Assembly (NCBI GenBank): GCA_029204225.1
Contig: CM055108.1
Coordinates: 15,588,722-15,652,721 of the forward strand
DNA length: 64,000 nt
DNA from: Diphasiastrum complanatum
Taxonomy: Eukaryota; Streptophyta; Lycopodiopsida; Lycopodiales; Lycopodiaceae
Reading direction: 5' to 3'
A program made the translations under genes and the position numbers. Positions 43,046-55,510 of the stretch are shown here, one piece after another. Each line of letters opens with the position of its first letter. Position 1 is the stretch's first letter. The notes beneath the pieces are model-generated. The model did not search any database and had not been told where the DNA came from. It saw only the letters and a program-made list of their open reading frames with translations.

Positions 43046-44181
43046 ATGGATACTGATGAAATTTTGGAGGGGGGTACTACCGAGATTCGCTCGGCATCAC
43101 CAGGAAGTGATGGGAGAAATACGGAAATTCAGCCGACCTCACCCGACAGTGATGAACCCTAGACTCAAAAAAACTGTTGCAAACTTTAGGCAAGGTAGTT
43201 TTAGAACTTCATCAGAGCAATAAACAACAGGATAAACAAATGCAAAATCCATTTAATCAATCGCAGGCTATTAACTCTAACAACCTGGGTTACCAACCGG
43301 AAATATTTTCCGGCGATAGAAATTTTAAATGCCCGGAAGTTGTTGAAGACTAGATAAACCATTGGACAAGCTATTTTAGCTTGCACAACGTCCCAAAGGA
43401 TAAACAAATATCATCGGTTCTATTGTTTCTAGAAGGTAAAGCCTCTTCTTGGTGGGGAGAACTTGGGCTGGATTCCTGATGGAATTCTGGAAAGCTTTGT
43501 CACAATGGACAATTCCGAGCTGTATATTTGGCTTATCAACTGCAAAATGGGCAGCCGAGAACTGGACGGTTATGTCCAAGAGTTCTTGGACTTTTTGGCC
43601 AAGAAGGTGCCGTTTTTTTATCGTAAGTTACCACAGTGGCAATTTATTGTCGGTCTACCAGCTGACTATTAAAATGAATGCAAACGAAATATCCTTAACT
43701 CACTAGAGGATGCTATCCGTGTGGCGAAAGCCTATGATAGTACAGTTGTTGCATCACGAAAAAGTGTGCGCGGCCAAACGGCCCCGAAACCCAAGCAAGA
43801 AAAATCTAACAAACGTAAGAAGCAGTTTTTTGATGAGCTAGAAGCAGAAGCGTACCAACACCCAAAGAAGAAGAAGAATAAAAAAAAATTGGTGGTCAAA
43901 GACAAAGCACGGTTGGTAGCGCTTAAATAGAATCTGTGTTTCTTTTGCAATAAACCCAGGCACCGTGCCAAACAGTGCCTCGAACGGAAAGCAAAATCGT
44001 CAAGTTTCATGACTATGGATTTACCGACAGGTAAATTGGAAGTCAATTTGTTGAATGATTGTGACTGTACTTGTAACTTTAATGCTCTCTCTTTCAAGCC
44101 TAATGAATTGTTTCGTGTGAGAGGCAATATTTTAGGGAAAGACGTGAATGTACTAGTTGATTCATGTAGTACTCACAATTT
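43046..44181 (+). pseudogene. Gypsy D gag and protease remnant
   Basis: ATG at 43046 opens a Glu/Ser/Pro-rich N-terminus. Several stops and shifts follow. The gag core shows A-S-S-W-W (about 43443-43457) and, in another frame, Y-V-Q-E-F-L-D-F and A-I-R-V-A. A Lys-rich stretch precedes one CCHC knuckle (C-F-F-C-N-K-P-R-H-x4-C, about 43938-43980). The protease site reads V-L-V-D-S-C-S-T-H, with Cys where Gly is normal (D-S-G), and the frame stops shortly after. Neither protein can be made. Confidence 0.8.
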
Positions 44182-45018
44182 TTGAATGCTCGACTTGCGC
44201 AGATGCTCCAAATGCCCACCATGGCCAGTGATCACCGTTACGTGGTCCGTCTTGCCTCAGGCTCGGACACTGAGATTTGGGATGTCAAAGTCTCGAACTT
44301 AGAGCTTCGGATGCAGGAATATGTTGAGTCGTTGGATTTCCATGTCATGAATCTAGACTGGACTGATGTAATTTTGGGCTATGAATGGTTTTTTGGAAAA
44401 TCAGACTCTTTAGAGATAGATTTTAAAAATCATTCTATGGTATTTAAAGATAAGTTTGATCAAATTGTCTCTATTTCTGGAGAGACTGATGTACTTCCAT
44501 CGCCGATGATTTCCTTGGCTAAATTAATTGAGAAACTTCATGATTCTAAGTATGAACTCTTTCACTTGCTTTTGAAATCTCGTATGCATTTTGATGTTGG
44601 GGATGTGAATGTGTTTTCATGCTTTAACACCAAAAATTTGCATCAGGAACAACAGCTTTTGCAAGATTTAAAGCAAGAGTTTAGTGAGATTTTTTGGAAG
44701 CAGCTACCTTATGGACTACCACCCGCTCGGTCGGTGGATCATAAGATAGATCTTTGCCTCAATAGCCATCTTATCTTCAGACAACCATATCGGTTTAGTC
44801 AAAAGGAAGAGGAAGAAGTGGCTAGGCAGATCGAGGAGTATCTCAGGATGGGACACATAAGACCAAGTAAATTTCCATGGGGAGCACCTGTCCTTCTTAA
44901 GAATAAGAAAGATGGGAGTTTCCGGCTATGTGTAGATTACAAGGTTCTAAACAAACTTACAGCTAAAAATAAATATCCGTTGCCCAAAATGGAAAATCTC
45001 ATAGATTGACTGAATGGG
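44182..45018 (+). pseudogene. Gypsy D protease C-terminus and start of reverse transcriptase
   Basis: An open stretch of 275 codons. It runs from the protease C-terminal part (V-I-L-G-Y-E-W-F) through a linker to the RT N-terminus: Y-R-F-S-Q-K-E-x-[42 protein letters not shown] similarity ends at about 45018, after L-N-G, before the catalytic Y-x-D-D. The rest of pol is missing, replaced by unrelated sequence. Confidence 0.85.
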
Positions 45019-46369
45019 TTGAAGAAGGAGACTAATTTCCCAATACTTGCACTTTTCTTTTTTGAAGGATCTTCATCGTGACTGGGGTACTTTTTCTAAT
45101 TGAGTCCATTTGGATTGCCCATCTGCCTTCTTAGCCTTGTCGTTGTCATCTTTGGTTTTGTGACCTTGGCTGTCAATCTTGTTGATGTTGTTGTTGGCAA
45201 TGTAACTGCTCGTAGTGGATCCAAGCATATCCACTCTCTTTCCCCCCTCCAAAATCTGTAGGTGGGGATGTTGGTATCTGTAACTTGCATGCTCAAGATT
45301 GGATCGACGTTTGGAACACGCAGTTGAAACATGTCGAACATGCGACTGGACTAAAGATTGAACAAATTTTAGCTAAATTGTTTCGATCTTGTTGTAGTTG
45401 ACTCGAAGATGAATATCTCTATGAAAGACAAGAATCAACTTTGACATGACGTGGATTTCTGAAAGTTGCAGTATGCTCAAAGATCCTAAACTTTGTACAA
45501 GGTGATCTGAAGATGGATAGATGAATGAAAATGTGTTCTTGAGATATTCTACGGAAGACTCTCGTGCACAATGGCTATTTCTCATGCAAAATCAATCACA
45601 CATAAGGAATGAAGAGGAACAAAGAAATAAACGAATAGTACATAGAGTGAGACTATATGGCACTTGTTGAACAAAATTCTCATTCATCAACATTGATAAT
45701 TCACCTTGACAATTGCAATATCCCATTGGTTTTGTAGAGTGATGAGAAAAACTCTGATTGATAGCAGATATTGTAAGATATGGCTTGAAATGCATGGAAG
45801 GAGAAGATACCATTCCCATTTCAAAACATTCTATTTATAGAAAAATACTAATTTTGAGTTCGGCGAAGATTCTTCTTGATCAGATCACAGAAATTCTTGA
45901 ATTTTACCCTCGCCAGACTACAAAAACTATAATTGCTTGTGTCAGAAACCTTCGCCCGATTTTCCATAGTTGTATCTATGTCAGATCCTTCACCTAAGAG
46001 GTTGGCGAACGTTATTTCCCTAGAAATTGCTAGAAAAGTGTTCAGAGAGTTTTTTTTTTCCAAAATAGCAATGATGAACCTTCGTCGAGACAACTTTCGC
46101 CTACTGAACCTTTGCTAGTCCTATTCTTAGTTTTTGATTTTCCAGATCAAGTCTCTGTCAAAATTTGGATCAAATCTGATATGTTCTGATTTGGATTCTG
46201 AGAGATTTATCATTTTTGAGAAGTATCGATTGATCAAATTTCAAAAAGTTTTTCATCATATAGAATCAGATTCTTGAAAAGTGGAATAGATCTAGTAGAT
46301 CTAATCTGAGAAAGTTTTTTGAAAAATCTAGATCTAATCTCATTATCTATTTGATCTAAATTTGTGAAG
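45019..46369. other. Region between the two gypsy elements
   Basis: Probably the 5' LTR and leader of gypsy element C, since gag starts at 46370, but I find no PBS and no repeat partner downstream. A TATA-like ttctatttatag lies near 45830. Only short frames are present. Confidence 0.3.
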
Positions 46370-47853
46370 ATGGCTACCCCTGGAGCTGCTCCTGGAGGTG
46401 CTCCACAGGAAGTCAATCCAATTATTTTTAGAAGAGCACCCCGATTGAATCTACCCAAATATAATGGATTTACAGATTTAGTTAGATTTTTTCAGATATA
46501 TTTTGAATTCTGTGAAGTCTATGGTGAGATTTATCCTCAAGATAAACTTTAGCTGTTTCCTATGGCCTTAACAGGTGCAGCACAAGATTGGTACTATAAT
46601 CAGGATGAAACTAAGCGTACAGATTGGGAGGTTGTTAAGTGAGCCCTGATCACATGGTTCAAACCACGAAAGTTTATGGAAGACCCTTTCCTACTTTTAA
46701 GTAAAATAAAAATGGGAAAGCGGGATCGAGATTATATTGAATGGGTTCAACGTCTTAGATCTGAATGCGAACCTGAGCTGATTAACGAAAATGCCATGAT
46801 TACGTGGTTTTTGTCAGGTCTACCTAAACGGATCAGACGTGAGTTGAAACGCCATAATGAGTATGCACTCTTGCAAAATGCTATGGACGATGCAATTCGG
46901 GAGGAGGATGAAGATTCAGATGAGGAGCCAAATATCAGTATGTTGCCTTATACAGCAGGGCAGACTACTACGACATCCACCACTATTGCATCAGTGAATG
47001 CCAATGCTACTGCAGAAATGATGCTCAATGAGTTCGAGAAACTTGGGAAGAACCAGTAGAAACAAATGGAAAAGTTGCAGTTGCAATTTGATGAGAAGAT
47101 CAAAGCATTGGAAAATTTCCATGGGGAAGCAAACAAGGAACCTGAAAAGCTTACAAAGACTTTTCCTACCAGGGAAAATGTTTGGTGTTCTATTTGTATA
47201 GAAAATCACACAGTGAACGAGTGTCCTCAATTGAAAAAACAAATGGAAATCAGTGTTTGCCATCTGTGTAATTCACCTGATCATGAGACTGCTTTTTGCA
47301 ACTTCAACCCTCGGATAATTCAACAATGGTATGTCCAGATGGGATATCGAGAACCACAGTATGGAAGTAATCCAACAATAAGACCACGAAAATCTGCTCT
47401 TGGATACCCGGAACGTTTAGCTTTACCTGCCTCACCAAAGCACTCCACTCCTACAGCCAATTTGATGGAACCGGAACCTTATGAAAATGCTGAGCAATGA
47501 GACTATGGAAATGATCAAGCAAGTGGATCTTCAGGTTGATCTTCAGAACAATATGCCATTTATGCTGCTGCTCAACAACAAGCCTCCAAAAATTGGACCA
47601 GAGCACCACTCGGATGCTTTGCATGTAGAGAAAATCACAGAGTTATAGAATGCCCAAATAAAGAGAAATTTGTATCATTCTGTTGTGACTGTAATTACGG
47701 GCATTGCTATAAAGACTGTCCAGCAAGACTGAAGCCACCACCAGCTACAGCACCTATAAATTTGATAACAATCAAGAAAAGACCAGTAGCTCAGAATAAA
47801 CCAAGCGCACCCTTGATGGTGGTCACCAGAGCACAGAAGCAGAAAAACCAGTA
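46370..47853 (+). pseudogene. Gypsy C gag with four zinc knuckles
   Basis: Gag starts at ATG 46370 and keeps one frame, or close to it, through several stops (after K-L at 46550, V-V-K near 46640, N-Q at 47057, and others). The capsid part includes G-A-A-Q-D-W-Y, and I-E-W-V-Q-R-L-R-S-E-C. Four Cys/His knuckles follow: C-S-I-C-x3-H-x4-C near 47190-47225, C-H-L-C-x4-H-x4-C near 47258-47300, C-F-A-C-x3-H-x4-C near 47620-47655, and C-x2-C-x3-H-x4-C near 47683-47720. Three have x3 where x4 is the norm. Confidence 0.8.
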
Positions 47854-49190
47854 ATGAATGTAGTACCTGCTGATTCTATATCATTGAATGATATACCAAC
47901 AACATCGGGAGTCTATCCAAATCTTAATACAGAAAAACGAAGATATCAGGATATGAGACGGTGGATTAAACATCTTCAAGAAGAAGAGGAACTTGAAGTT
48001 GCTAAAGCAACAGCTGAAGTTCATTCTTCACCATTGCAGCCACCAAGAAATTTACGTACGGATATGAATGATCAGTTACATCATCTTGAAGAACGCTTCA
48101 GGATGACTAAACTAGAAGCACTGCATATAGAACTACTCATGAACATTTTGTCTAGCAAGGTCAATATTTCATTGGGAGAGTTCCTGAAGTTGGTGCCAAA
48201 AGCAAAAGAAATATTAGCACAAAAGTTAGTTCAAGAAGAACTAGAAGTCCATCAGGAGCCACTTTTTTGTGCTGGATTTGAAGAATCTAACGATGTACTC
48301 CATGTTGGAGCCGCTTGGGAAAGTGAACAAAAGAATATCACTCTGCTGAAATAGCATAGACAATTTTCTAAAGAAACAGCCATGATAGATGGAGGTTCAG
48401 GAGTTTACCTGATTTCTACAAAGCTATGTGCAAAATGGGGCCTTACAAAGATTAAGCCTACTACTTTTGCTATTAAGCTAGCTGATCAAACGATAGTTCG
48501 TCCATGAGGAATGGTGGAAGATATACCTATCAGAATTGCGAGAGTATAGTTCGTCATTACTTTCGTAGTGATGGACTTACCAGAAGTGCGAAATGTCTAC
48601 CGAATTCTATTAGGACGTCCATGGTTACGAGTTGCGCAAATAATTCATAACTGGGGTACCGGAAAAATCACTTTTGAAAATCATGAACGTGTAGTTAAAA
48701 TTGATCCTACAATTTGGACTATCAAACCAGTGGTTCAAAAAGAGGATGACAATTCGTCAACAACAGATCATACTTGTGATCGACCAGAAAAAAAATTTGG
48801 GAGTTCATTACGATTCTCAAACAAATACCGTCAATTAGAATGAAGCTCTTGCAACAATTAACTGTACAACCGGATATATGTGTCAACAAAATAATCAATC
48901 AGATTTGAGCAAGATTTCCTTATTAGATCAAACTTTGGATACACCAATCACATTTCCACTGAATATGCTAAATGTAGCCTGGATATCAACGGAACTTATA
49001 CCAGATCCGATTGAGGATGAACTCATTCCTATGAGTCATGCCTTGACTTATGATGGCAATGCAGAACTTACGGATGACCAGATTCTAAATCATATGGGAT
49101 CCGACCAGATTTGGAGTGCGTAAAGTTCCTGATGAACTCACAGTAAAACCGCCCAAAGTAGTTATATTAAAGGAAGACAAGATCACATGA
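47854..49190 (+). pseudogene. Gypsy C protease region
   Basis: Open stretches of 166, 91 and 81 codons, separated by stops, carry a coiled-coil-like linker (48060-48250) and then the retropepsin region: M-I-D-G-G-S-G (about 48382-48402, with D-G-G in place of D-S-G) and I-L-L-G-R-P-W-L near 48606-48630, the usual C-terminal protease block. Downstream residues run to about 49190. The element then breaks into inverted sequence. Confidence 0.7.
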
Positions 49191-49237
49191 TCGATGATGA
49201 AGAAGCAAGCTAAGCAACATTATAATACGGTCCTGAA

Positions 49238-50415
49238 ATGGAAAAATCCCCCTCAAAAATTAACTGGTGTAGATTCAATTTCGAAACGTGATCGGCTAGA
49301 TAATGTTGCTTGCCCTTTCGAACCACAAATCAAAAGTCAAATTCAGTCAATAACAATAACCATCTTGCAATACGTCCAGTATTGCATGTCTTGTTCACCA
49401 AGTAAAGTAACAGTTGATGATTCGTATAAAATACAAAGTGCGTTTCCATGAGGTAGTGATGAAATTTTCGAACAGAGAAAATCATGGCTAATGCCTCACG
49501 TTCTGTTGTTGAATAATTCTTTTCTGGATCTGTAAGCTATTTGCTTGCAAATCGTATAGGATAATCTTTCTTATAGTCACCTGGCTGCGTCAAAACTGAT
49601 CCAATGGCGTATTTTGAGGCATCCATATGAACATGAAACTCTATCATCCAATCTGGAGAGCCTAGTATGGTGCTGAAGTTGATGCTTTTTTTAATTTTTC
49701 AAAGGCTTCTAACGCTTCTACTGTCCAAATATGAACAATAGTCAGTTTGTATATAGGTCATGCTAAATCCGCAAAGAAGATAATAAAGATTCGATAGTAG
49801 TTCGTATGATCCATAAACACGTAAACTCCACGAATTGTTGCTGGCGATGGCAATTCCACAATAACTTTGATCTTAGAATAATCTGTGGCAATACCATGTC
49901 TTGATATCACATGTCCAAGCACAACTCCGTGGGAAACCCATATCTGACATTTTTTCGGATTTAGAGAAATATGATATTTGTGGCATCTTTCAAATACTTT
50001 CTCCAATCGATCCAGGTGGTCTATATCTATACTATGAACTCCCAAGTCGTCCAAGTAGATTTCAAGAAATTTCTGCAGACAATCTTTAAAAGCAAATTGC
50101 ATTACTCTTTGGAATGAACTTGGTGCATTACAGAGTCCAAACGACATTACTTTGTAAGCATAGGTGTCCCATTCTGTTGCAAAAGTAGTTTTATGGCGAT
50201 CGGCAGGTGCAATCTTAACCTGGTTGTAGCCACTAAATCCATCCAAGAACCTATAAGCTTCCGCTCTAGCAAGGCGATCCAAAATGCTTTCAGTAAAAGG
50301 TAACGGAAAGTGATCCTTTTGCGTCACTTAGTTCAACGCTTTGAGATTCACACAGATCCGCAATTTTCCAATTTCTTTAGGAACAATGACAATCGGTGAA
50401 ATTCAATGTGCTTGA
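49238..50415 (-). pseudogene. Inverted gypsy RT-RNase H fragment
   Basis: The minus strand encodes K-L-R-I-C-V, then K-D-H-F-P-L-P-F-T-E-S-I-L, F-L-D-G-F-S-G-Y, F-G-L-C-N-A-P-S-S-F-Q-R and the RT active site Y-L-D-D (about 50050-50060). It continues in broken frame into RNase H (H-M-D-A-S-K-Y-A-I-G near 49590-49620 and T-E-R-E-A-L-A). It belongs to the same gypsy group as the plus-strand pol at 55.8-58.2 kb but overlaps the same domains, so it is another copy, not that element's missing piece. Both ends abut other elements. Confidence 0.85.
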
Positions 50416-50435
50416 TCTCATAAATAAAATCGGCA

Positions 50436-51361
50436 TCAAGGTCGAATAGAAGAATGCTTGACTACTGGACTGAAGGTATCAGTGTAATCGACGTTGTATA
50501 CCTGAGAAAAACCTCTGGCTACTAGTCGTGCATTTCTTATGTTGATGCTTCCATCTGCGTTGTATTTGACTTTGAAATTCCATTTGCAATCAACTACATT
50601 TCTACTAGCAGATAATTCGACAATTGTCCATGTCTGGTTCTGGATAAGAGATGAATAGTCTTTATCCATAGCTTATTTCCAGAGATCTGAGTCAGGCTGA
50701 CTGAGTGCCTCTTGGATAGACGTCGGTTTTTTAACAAGATATGTTGTAGACTCGTCAATATACCGATTAGGTGGTTTGCTAGTCCTTGAAGATCTTCTGG
50801 GTAATATAGGAAGTTGATCGTTTCTATCATACTGTAGTTGTTGAGCTGCAACATCATCATCTTCTGATCCATCGTTCATTTGTTGTTCATCGAAAGTAGA
50901 AGAGTTTGGACCTGCAATGAGAATAGTCGTCTACGAAACTGGAAAGTTCAAAGCATTAGGAGAATCTGACAGGTCGGCTACATGGGAACTGCCCTTTCCT
51001 TTGAGGTCTTGAAACTGATCTTCGATGAAAATGACATCCCTCCGGCTAGTGAATATCTTTGACTCAATGGGATTGAAACTTGTAGACTTGATCTGAAGTA
51101 GTGTAGCTGATGAAAACACACTTGATACTCTAAAAGTCAAGCTTCTTCCTGAGATCACAAGGTATCTGCGCAAAAGCAGTACATCCAAATCTTATAAGTT
51201 TGATAAAGAAGGTTTGGTACTTGTCCAAACTTCGAATGGTGTTTTCTCTGAGAGGCCTTTAGTAGAACATCTGTTCTGAATATAGGTTGTTGTTGAAACA
51301 GCTTCAGTCCAGAAGGACTTCGAAAGTGTCACATGTGATAACATGCACTTTGTCAATTTAA
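50436..51361 (-). pseudogene. Copia B integrase C-terminus and partial RT
   Basis: It includes S-R-R-D-V-I-F (about 51040), the P-R-R-S-S-R-T-S-K-P-P-N-R-Y block typical just before copia RT (about 50760-50800), and the RT entry N-Q-T-W-T-I-V-E...V-D-C-K-W-N-F-K...A-R-L-V-A-R-G-F-S-Q. It ends after T-F-S-P-V-V. The catalytic Y-V-D-D part is absent. Confidence 0.82.
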
Positions 51362-52577
51362 CTAAGGTTCTATTCTTTCTCTCAACAAGACCATTTGACT
51401 GAGGTGAACAGGAAGTGATGTATTGTTGCTCAATGTTGTTGTTAAGGCAATAGTCCTTGAATTCGTTGGAGATGTATTCTCCCCCGTTATCTGACCTCTG
51501 TGCTTTGATTCATATGCTAGTTCGATTCTCAGCATGCTCTTTAAATTGTCTAAATTTGATGAAAGCCTTTGATTTCTGTTTAATAAAATAAACAACTGTT
51601 CTTTTGGAGAATTTGTCAATAAAGGTAATGAAGTACTTTGCATCTAGGAATGAAGGAGTTTGCATAGGTCCACATATATCTGTATGAACAACATCTAACA
51701 GATCTTTTGTTGTATGCTTATGGTTTGATCTAAAAGGAAACCTAGCCTGCTTTCCAAAAATGTAGCTATGACAGACAGGGAGATCGACCTTACTAGAAGG
51801 ATAGTCGAGATCAAGGACCATGGATTGTTTGGTCATGTTCAAAATAGATGCATGATTTACGTGTCCTAAGCGATAATGCCATAGTAATGCTTTATTGACT
51901 AGAACAGAGGTTTTCAAGGCTTGATTAGACTCAGAATAACAGTGTGCCAATCTATATAAGTAACTCTGCCTCTTGCCAAGTGCAAGGATCTTATCACTCC
52001 TATCAATAATTTTGCATTCATCAAATTCGAATTCTACCTTATGACCTAAATTTGTAATTCTACTCATTGATACCACATTTGTAGAGAGTTTAGAACTATA
52101 TAAAACCTTTGATAGTAGTTTGAATTGATCATGCTGGAATTGCAATCTTATAGTACCTTCACCTTCAATAGTGTGAGTACTATTGTCACCAAGATGAACA
52201 AATTTCTTCGTGCTGTAAGGAGTGTAGGAGTTGAAGATCTCACGTTGATTGGTCATATGTTGAGTTGTTCCAGAATCCAAAAACCATGAATCATCTAAAA
52301 ATGTGCTTTGATCTATGACCATGAATGCGCCTTCGTCCACTTCGACCTGGGGAGATGATGAGACAGTGTTTGCTTGTTGATCAGGTTGCTTGGCTGTATT
52401 TTTTGCATGGAGAATTCTGCAATCCTTGGTCTCATGGTTATTGCGCTTGCAATACCCACAAACTTCGACTGTGGATTTGATGATTGTTCTTGACCTTGAG
52501 TCTATTTCTGATTCATTGCAGCCTTCTTGGAGCTTTTCTGCTTCTGTCGCTTCTATTGAGAGTATGAGGAGGATCAC
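51362..52577 (-). pseudogene. Copia B nucleocapsid, protease and integrase
   Basis: An open frame of about 355 codons carries one knuckle (C-G-Y-C-K-R-N-N-H-x4-C, about 52425-52465), protease W-F-L-D-S-G-T-T-Q-H (about 52250-52280), the pre-integrase H-Y-R-L-G-H region, and integrase beginning V-H-T-D-I-C-G-P-M with the first catalytic Asp kept. The C-H-S-Y/C segment lacks one Cys of the HHCC finger. A frameshift at about 51510-51540 moves into a second frame containing 'TNSPKEQLF'-like sequence and the rest of integrase. Confidence 0.85.
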
Positions 52578-52690
52578 AAAGCTTTCACGAAGGAACCATG
52601 ACTCTCTCTTTAGCCTCGGATGGAGTTCAGATGCGATTGCTGGACACTGCCACTTGAATCACTCCTACAGTCCTCCAGAGTGTAGTTAGA

Positions 52691-53540
52691 CATTGCTGAT
52701 CTACGTTTATAAAATTAATGCAGCATTCAACATAGTTTCAACCAAGGTGCAGAATTCAAATGAACAAGAAAACTTAGTTAGACACATGAATAAACAGCAG
52801 ACGCATTAGCATTCGAGACCAGACACAACAAGAAAATCATCTATATTGATCTTCTTCTCTGATTTCTTCAAGCACTACATGCAAATCCACGCACTACGCT
52901 GGCATGAGAGAAATGCGGTTTTCTCACAAGTAATCATCTCGCTTTACTAGGGGACAATGGATCTTGATCACAGAACTCGTCTCGCACGCAGGCGGACTTG
53001 TTGTCTGTATTTTGTCTTGATTTCTTACTAGCATCAGACTACTACATTGCACTGTATGTCTGCTCTATTTATCTATATGTCAAGTATCATCCAATAAGTG
53101 TAGTCACTCTATGTAGATCTAAGATTAGAGTGATTAAGCATCTACAACTAATCGGAGAATTACAAGAGTGGCAGATTAGCCACGACCTAGGGAGTATCTG
53201 CTGACGTCATGCCATCAGAACATATTTCTGTAATTTTGGATACTTGCATGATCTTTGCTGGTACTCTTTGGAGTGTGAGGGCAAAACGGGTCTCACGACA
53301 TTTTTCGTGTCGCATCATTGGTTTCGTTTTGCTCGTCCGCCTTTCTCTCGTATTGGACCGCAAAAGATTCTCGTTCGTGAATCTTTCGTGTTCGCAAACC
53401 GTTCATCTTCGTCTCCTTTGACTTTCGTGTTTCGTGTCTCCTGACTTTCGTGTTCACGAACATCTTCGTCGGGTTGAGGGCTGAAAGCTAGCAAGGCTTT
53501 GTAGTTAGAAATATTTTGTTTCTTCAGCTCCCTCTCAAAG
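52691..53540 (-). mobile_element. Copia LTR/UTR region between elements C and B
   Basis: In sense this lies after the pol end of copia C and before the gag of copia B, where an LTR is expected. It has a TATA-like ATAAATAG in sense near 53070-53083, and repeated 'acgaaag/ttcgtg' phrases at 53290-53460. Exact LTR ends and a PBS could not be fixed. It may act as both 3' LTR of C and 5' LTR of B. Confidence 0.4.
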
Positions 53541-54871
53541 CATGATAGCTTTACGATCTCGAGACTGCTCCTCTATCTCTCAAAGAGTTCTTTGTCCAGG
53601 GCTTTAGTGAAGATGTCATCAACCATGTCTTTCGTTCCGATGAAGGTGGTCTACAGCATCTTCTTTTCAATTAGATCCCTGACCAAGTGGTACTTGATCG
53701 CCATGTGTTTCGTTCTGGAATGGAACAAGGGATCTTTCATCAAGTGTATTGCAGAGGTATTGTCCATCTGCAAGATCAGAGGCTCGTTTCTTGTTTCACC
53801 CAATTCGTCCAGAAACTGCATTAGCCTGATTATCTCGTTGGCAATCTTTCTTGCTGCAATATATTCTGCTTCACAGGATGACTGGGCTACAATGGTCTGC
53901 TTCTTGCTTACCCAAAGAACTGCTACTCCCCTGTAAGGTGTGAGCTGCATTTGTTCTCCTTCTTCCTTAGTCTTTGGACAGTCATCATTCGTCAGCACCG
54001 TCCCTACGAGCATTGGAGTGTTTTCTCCTTTGCAAGCATCCCAAAGTCCTCTAGGATCTTCTAGGTGTATTTGGACTGGTGAAGGTATAACTTACCTCCC
54101 TCGTAGTCCCTTTCAATTTGTAATCCTAGGTAACACCTGGCTTCTCCCAGATCCACTATCTCAAAATGTTTCAAAATGTCTGCCTTTAGTTCAGCAATTA
54201 GCTGCTCACTCCTACAAAGTATCAGAGTGTCGTCCACATACACAGCCACAATGAGGATCTGCCCATCTGTAACTCTGACATATACATTAGAATCAGCCAA
54301 CAAAGGCCTGAATCCTAATGATTTCAGGGCTTGATCTTTCTTCTTGTACCATTGTCGGGCTGATTGTTTCAGACTGTAGACGCTTCTATGCATTCTGCAT
54401 GCATAGTCAGGAAGTGAATTCGAGATATATCTTAAGGGTTGATCCATATAGACCTCTTCCATGCAAGAAGACTGTCTTCTCATCCACAATGTGGATCCTG
54501 AGGTCATAAGCTACTGCATATGCAAATAACAGACGTAGGGACGAATATTTGACGACAGGTTAGAAGGCTTTAGAATAGTCAATACCATATCTCTGAGAGA
54601 AACCTTTCACTACCCGTCTTGCATTGTATTTCGTCACATTCCCATTTGGTCCGTATTTGAGCTTGAATACCCATTTGCATTTGACAGTCTTGCGCTTATG
54701 TGGTAATGGCTCCAACGTCCATACTTGGTTCTTCCTCATGGACTCCATCTCTTCGTTCATGGCTTGGATCCATCTGTCCTTTTCTGGACTGTCAATCGCT
54801 TCCTTGAAATTCTGTGGTTTGCCACTGAATTCACATAACTCTTCTGATGTGAAAGCTGATCTGCCTGACAC
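53541..54871 (-). pseudogene. Copia C reverse transcriptase and RNase H
   Basis: RT runs W-I-Q-A-M-N-E-E-M...V-W-T-L-E-P-L...K-C-K-W-V-F-K-L-K (54800-54640). After a shift near 54555 it continues V-Y-S-L-K-Q-S-A-R-Q-W with an intact active site Y-V-D-D (about 54230-54245). A second gap near 54060-54010 leads to RNase H with S-S-C-E-A-E-Y-I-A-A (about 53850-53880) and H-S-R-T-K-H-M-A-I-K-Y-H. The C-terminus I-F-T-K-A-L-D-K ends near 53560. Confidence 0.87.
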
Positions 54872-54879
54872 ATATCTTG

Positions 54880-55510
54880 TTGGCGCTCTTCGTGGTCTTG
54901 TCGACCTTCTGGGAGATCCTCCTAGAACAACTATGTCTTTGCCTTTGTCTGGTCTGCTCAGTCCGGAATCATCTTGGTTTACAGGAACTGTGGCAGCAGG
55001 CTATATCTCGAATCTTTCTTCGTCAGATTCGTTGCTCGAATGGGAGACGACTCAAAAATTTTCACAGTGTTTGTGTGTGGCATGTGGATTTTGTAGTATG
55101 ACAAATTGTTGTCATAAAAATCCTTGCTCAGCTTTCTCATCAAGCTTCTTTCGAAGCTTATCAGGAATATGTGCATAAGCTGCACAACCAAAGATTATGA
55201 CGTGAGAAAGGTTGGGCTTTCTACCCCACCATAACTCATGTGGTGTCGTATGAGGGACACCGGACTTGCCTGTCCTATTATGGATGTATGCGGTTGTATC
55301 TACTGCTTCAGCCCACAGTGCCCTTGGAGCCTTTGAATAGGCCATCATGCATCTGGATGCTTCCATCAGGGTCCTGTTCTTTTGCCCAGCAACACCACTG
55401 TGCTGCGGTGTATAGGCTGCAGTTCTTCTGTGAATGATGCCATGATCATTGCAGAAGTCAGTGAAGCGATTCGAGATGTATTCACCACCTCGATCTGAAT
55501 CAGTTGTGAT
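54880..55510 (-). pseudogene. Copia C integrase C-terminal half
   Basis: It starts in the integrase core at D-R-G-G-E-Y and continues R-R-T-A-A-Y-T-P-Q-H-S-G-V-A, where the family has N-G-V-A-E, then A-P-R-A-L-W-A-E-A-V and F-G-C-A-A-Y. Stops occur near 55110 and 54980. The first catalytic Asp is missing through truncation. Confidence 0.82.

Larger units (their letters stand above)
50430..52690 (-). mobile_element. Ty1/copia retrotransposon B, 3' truncated
   Basis: Gag remnant, zinc knuckle, protease, integrase and the first part of RT are present in copia order. RT stops at about 50436, where gypsy sequence begins. Stops and shifts interrupt the frame at about 51510, 51360, 51190, 50900 and 50670. 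Confidence 0.85.
53541..55510 (-). mobile_element. Ty1/copia retrotransposon C, 5' truncated
   Basis: The 3' half of a copia polyprotein: integrase from the second catalytic Asp (T-D-S-D-R-G-G-E-Y at about 55490) to the end of RNase H. Everything upstream (gag, protease, integrase start) is missing, and gypsy sequence of opposite orientation follows. Confidence 0.85.

Noticed and set aside
49238-50415. The minus-strand gypsy fragment as the inverted missing middle of gypsy C.
   Set aside because: It encodes the same RT and RNase H domains that are still present on the plus strand at 55.8-57.0 kb, so it is a second copy rather than the missing part.
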